In this document: positions 62,368 to 64,000 of the stretch, one piece after another | Numbering within the stretch: position 1 is the first letter of the stretch | How the letters are laid out: the number at the start of each line of letters is the position of its first letter | Origin: Monodelphis domestica | Taxonomy: Eukaryota; Chordata; Mammalia; Didelphimorphia; Didelphidae | Length of the DNA: 64,000 bases | Direction of reading: 5' to 3' | NCBI RefSeq assembly: GCF_027887165.1 | Contig: NC_077235.1 | Span: 7,703,378 to 7,767,377, forward strand | Program-made: the position numbers and the translations under genes | The notes under the pieces: model-generated | Seen by the model: only the letters and a program-made list of their open reading frames with translations | Databases searched by the model: none | What the model was told of the DNA's origin: nothing

Positions 62368-64000
62368 ACAATATTTAATTTTTTATTAAAATATTATACC
62401 TACAGAAAGGAATGGGACCTCAGAACCTCCTAATACCCCCATCTCTAAACGATGAGGAGTATCCTGAAGACTCAATATATTCTGTTATTCAATATCCACG
62501 ATGTACTAGAAATATTGTTCCTAAGGAATATGAAAGGACATCAGAAGCTCTAAAATCTAATGGCCGTTCACATCCTAAGACACAACATTCAAACTTTTAT
62601 AGCACTAATTTTCCATTAAAATGGGAAAAGAGTACAGAAATGAAAAAAACCACTCACTCCATATGATGATAGTTGTTCCAACAGCCCAGTCGTTTCGAAA
62701 TACAACACTCAAATTTTTAAAGAAATATAGTTTCCACAGAATTGGAAGGGACCCGTGAAGTTTCAAATCACAGCAAGCATAGGGAATGATGACATTTCTA
62801 AAGACCATTTTCATTCTGAGATACAATATTTAATATGTACTTGAAATATTGGATCTACAGAATGTGAAAGGTCCTCAGATACTATGAATACCAAGGTGTC
62901 AAGAAGATGATGTGGGTTCTGACCTCTCAATACATAGTCATATACAATATCCTAGTTGATATAGAAACATTGTTGTACAACATGTGAAATGACCTCAGGA
63001 ATTCTAACTTCTAAGGACTCATTCGTTTCATAGAGAAAATATTCAATGAGTTATAGCATTGTTTGTTCAACAGATTGAGAAAGAAACTCTTAAATGGCAA
63101 GATCTTACCTTATCTGTAAGATCATGTGGATTCTCAGGCCCGATTTCATTCTATGACAAAATATTCAGTGTATTAGGAAGATATGAAACAGACAGCAAAC
63201 TGAAGAACTAAATGAAAATAAATACTAATTATAGAAGACAACGAGGATTGTAGTGCGCCATTAAATCGTTCGGTATGGTGTTCAATTCCTTAAGAAATAT
63301 TGCTGTTGCAGACGGGGAAAATTGCTTAGAGACACACAAAATAAATAACCTTTCTGCATGACAATGTGTGCTCAAAGGATCCAATCCATTCTGTGATACA
63401 ATATTCAATATTTTTATAAAAATATTATAGCTACAGAACGAACAGGGCCTCAGGATCTACTAATACCACCATGTCGATAAGATGAGGAGGATCCTTAGGG
63501 CTCGTTATTTTCGGATAGGCAATACTGAAGATGTACTAGAAATGTTGTTTCTATAGAATGTGAAAGGACATCAGAAACTCTAAACTCTAATGGCCTTTCA
63601 CAATCTAAGACACAACACCCAAGGTATCATAGCTCAATCGTTCTAACAAACTCAGAAAGAAACTTAAGAAACGAACCAGAAGAATTGATTTAAATGTTGA
63701 AGCGTGCTCAAAGACCCCACACCATTCTGGAATACAATATTCAATTTTTTATAAAAATATTATACATACAGAATGGAAAGGGACCTCAGAATCTCCTAAT
63801 ACCAGCTTCCCTAAACGATGAGGAGTATCCCGATGTCTCAATATGTATTCTGATATTCAATATTCACGATGTACTCGAAATATCGTCTCTAAAGAATGTG
63901 AAAGGCTATGAGAAATAAAAATGTCTAATGGCCTTTCACATTCTAAGACACAATATTCAAAGGGTTATAAGCAGTACTGTTCCACCAAAACGGGAAAGGA
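62368..64000. repeat. HOR unit 24 (partial, 1,633 bp), beta mosaic
   Basis: Runs off the window end in monomer 15. It mixes beta markers (gacccgtgaag, gacctctc, tctaaagaatg) with alpha/gamma ones (tttttaaagaaat, aatatgtac, gtactcg). Private changes include tgctgttgc near 63300, attgcttag near 63322, gagaaataaa near 63910 and cagtactg near 63972. CENP-B-box-like site 63979-63995; hairpin 63098-63126 with one mismatch; palindrome 63407-63426 perfect. Confidence 0.94.

Larger units (their letters stand above)
1..64000. repeat. Satellite higher-order repeat array, 2,698/2,699-bp unit
   Basis: The whole window is one tandem array. The anchor acaatatttaatttttta recurs at 303, 3001, 5700, 8398, 11096 and so on to 62368, at steps of 2,698 (12 times) or 2,699 (11 times). 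All copies point the same way and no foreign sequence interrupts them. Each unit contains 24 diverged monomers of about 92-123 bp. The copies are near identical while the monomers inside a unit are clearly diverged, which is the hallmark of a higher-order repeat satellite such as those at mammalian centromeres. No gene, tRNA, rRNA or transposon is visible. That this is an active centromere is inference. Confidence 0.97.
48876..64000. repeat. Alternating gamma-beta dimer tract (5,397-bp superunit)
   Basis: Units 19-24 read gamma, beta, gamma, beta, gamma, beta. Markers that alternate include gaggaggatcc/gaggagtatcc, gttcctacag/gttccaacag, gacccttgaag/gacccgtgaag, agcggtattg/agcagtattg and the tctaagaatg/tctaaagaatg length difference. 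The last unit is a partial mosaic. The same alternation is seen over units 12-15 (29986-40779). Confidence 0.85.

Noticed and set aside
1-64000. A CRISPR array, because of regular repeats with varying spacers.
   Set aside because: The monomers are about 92-123 bp, diverged along their whole length, with no constant short repeat separated by unique spacers and no cas genes.
1-64000. Retrotransposon or DNA transposon insertions inside the array.
   Set aside because: Every unit keeps the 2,698/2,699-bp length, leaving no room for an insertion. I saw no poly-A tails with target duplications, terminal repeats or transposase motifs.
1-64000. Alpha satellite of primates.
   Set aside because: The monomer length (about 121 and 92 bp) does not fit 171 bp, and none of the familiar alpha-satellite motifs is present apart from the box-like site.

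Overview
This window is one uninterrupted satellite DNA array. It holds no gene, RNA gene or transposon that I can recognise. A 2,698/2,699-bp unit repeats head to tail, always in the same orientation, from base 1 to base 64,000: a 302-bp tail of one unit, 23 complete units (303-62367) and the first 1,633 bp of another. Copies are nearly identical; by eye the main subtypes differ at about 20 positions per unit. The DNA is AT-rich, and every reading frame is broken into short stretches that simply recur with the repeat.

Each unit is a higher-order repeat (HOR) built from 24 diverged monomers that share the start (g)atacaatattcaa. I measured monomer spacings in unit 1 at two main sizes, about 120-123 bp and about 92-93 bp, with a few intermediates. 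The 24 monomers fall into two homologous 12-monomer halves (1,366 and 1,332 bp in unit 1), each with the order A B C D E F G H I A B C. Short monomers fall at intervals of 4, 5 and 3 monomers in both halves. The hierarchy is therefore monomer, 12-mer, 24-mer HOR and, in part of the array, a 48-monomer dimer of HORs.

Along the window the copies form zones. Unit 1 carries many private variants. Units 2-7 (3001-19190) are one subtype, here called alpha. From unit 8 on there are two subtypes, beta and gamma. They strictly alternate from 48876 to the end and also alternate over 29986-40779, giving a 5,397-bp superunit. Units 8, 23 and 24 are mosaics, which suggests unequal crossing-over and gene conversion.

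Three sites stand out in every HOR. One is a 17-bp site matching 8 of the 9 core positions of the mammalian CENP-B box, present once per unit in all 24 copies seen. The second is an 11-bp-stem hairpin, perfect in some subtypes and interrupted by one mismatch in others. The third is a 20-bp AT palindrome, perfect or with one substitution. The layered HOR structure, the absence of insertions and the CENP-B-box-like site suggest a mammalian centromeric array. The monomer length and a few motifs recall the 120-bp mouse minor satellite, so a rodent is my best guess, but the species, chromosome and centromere activity cannot be read from the sequence.
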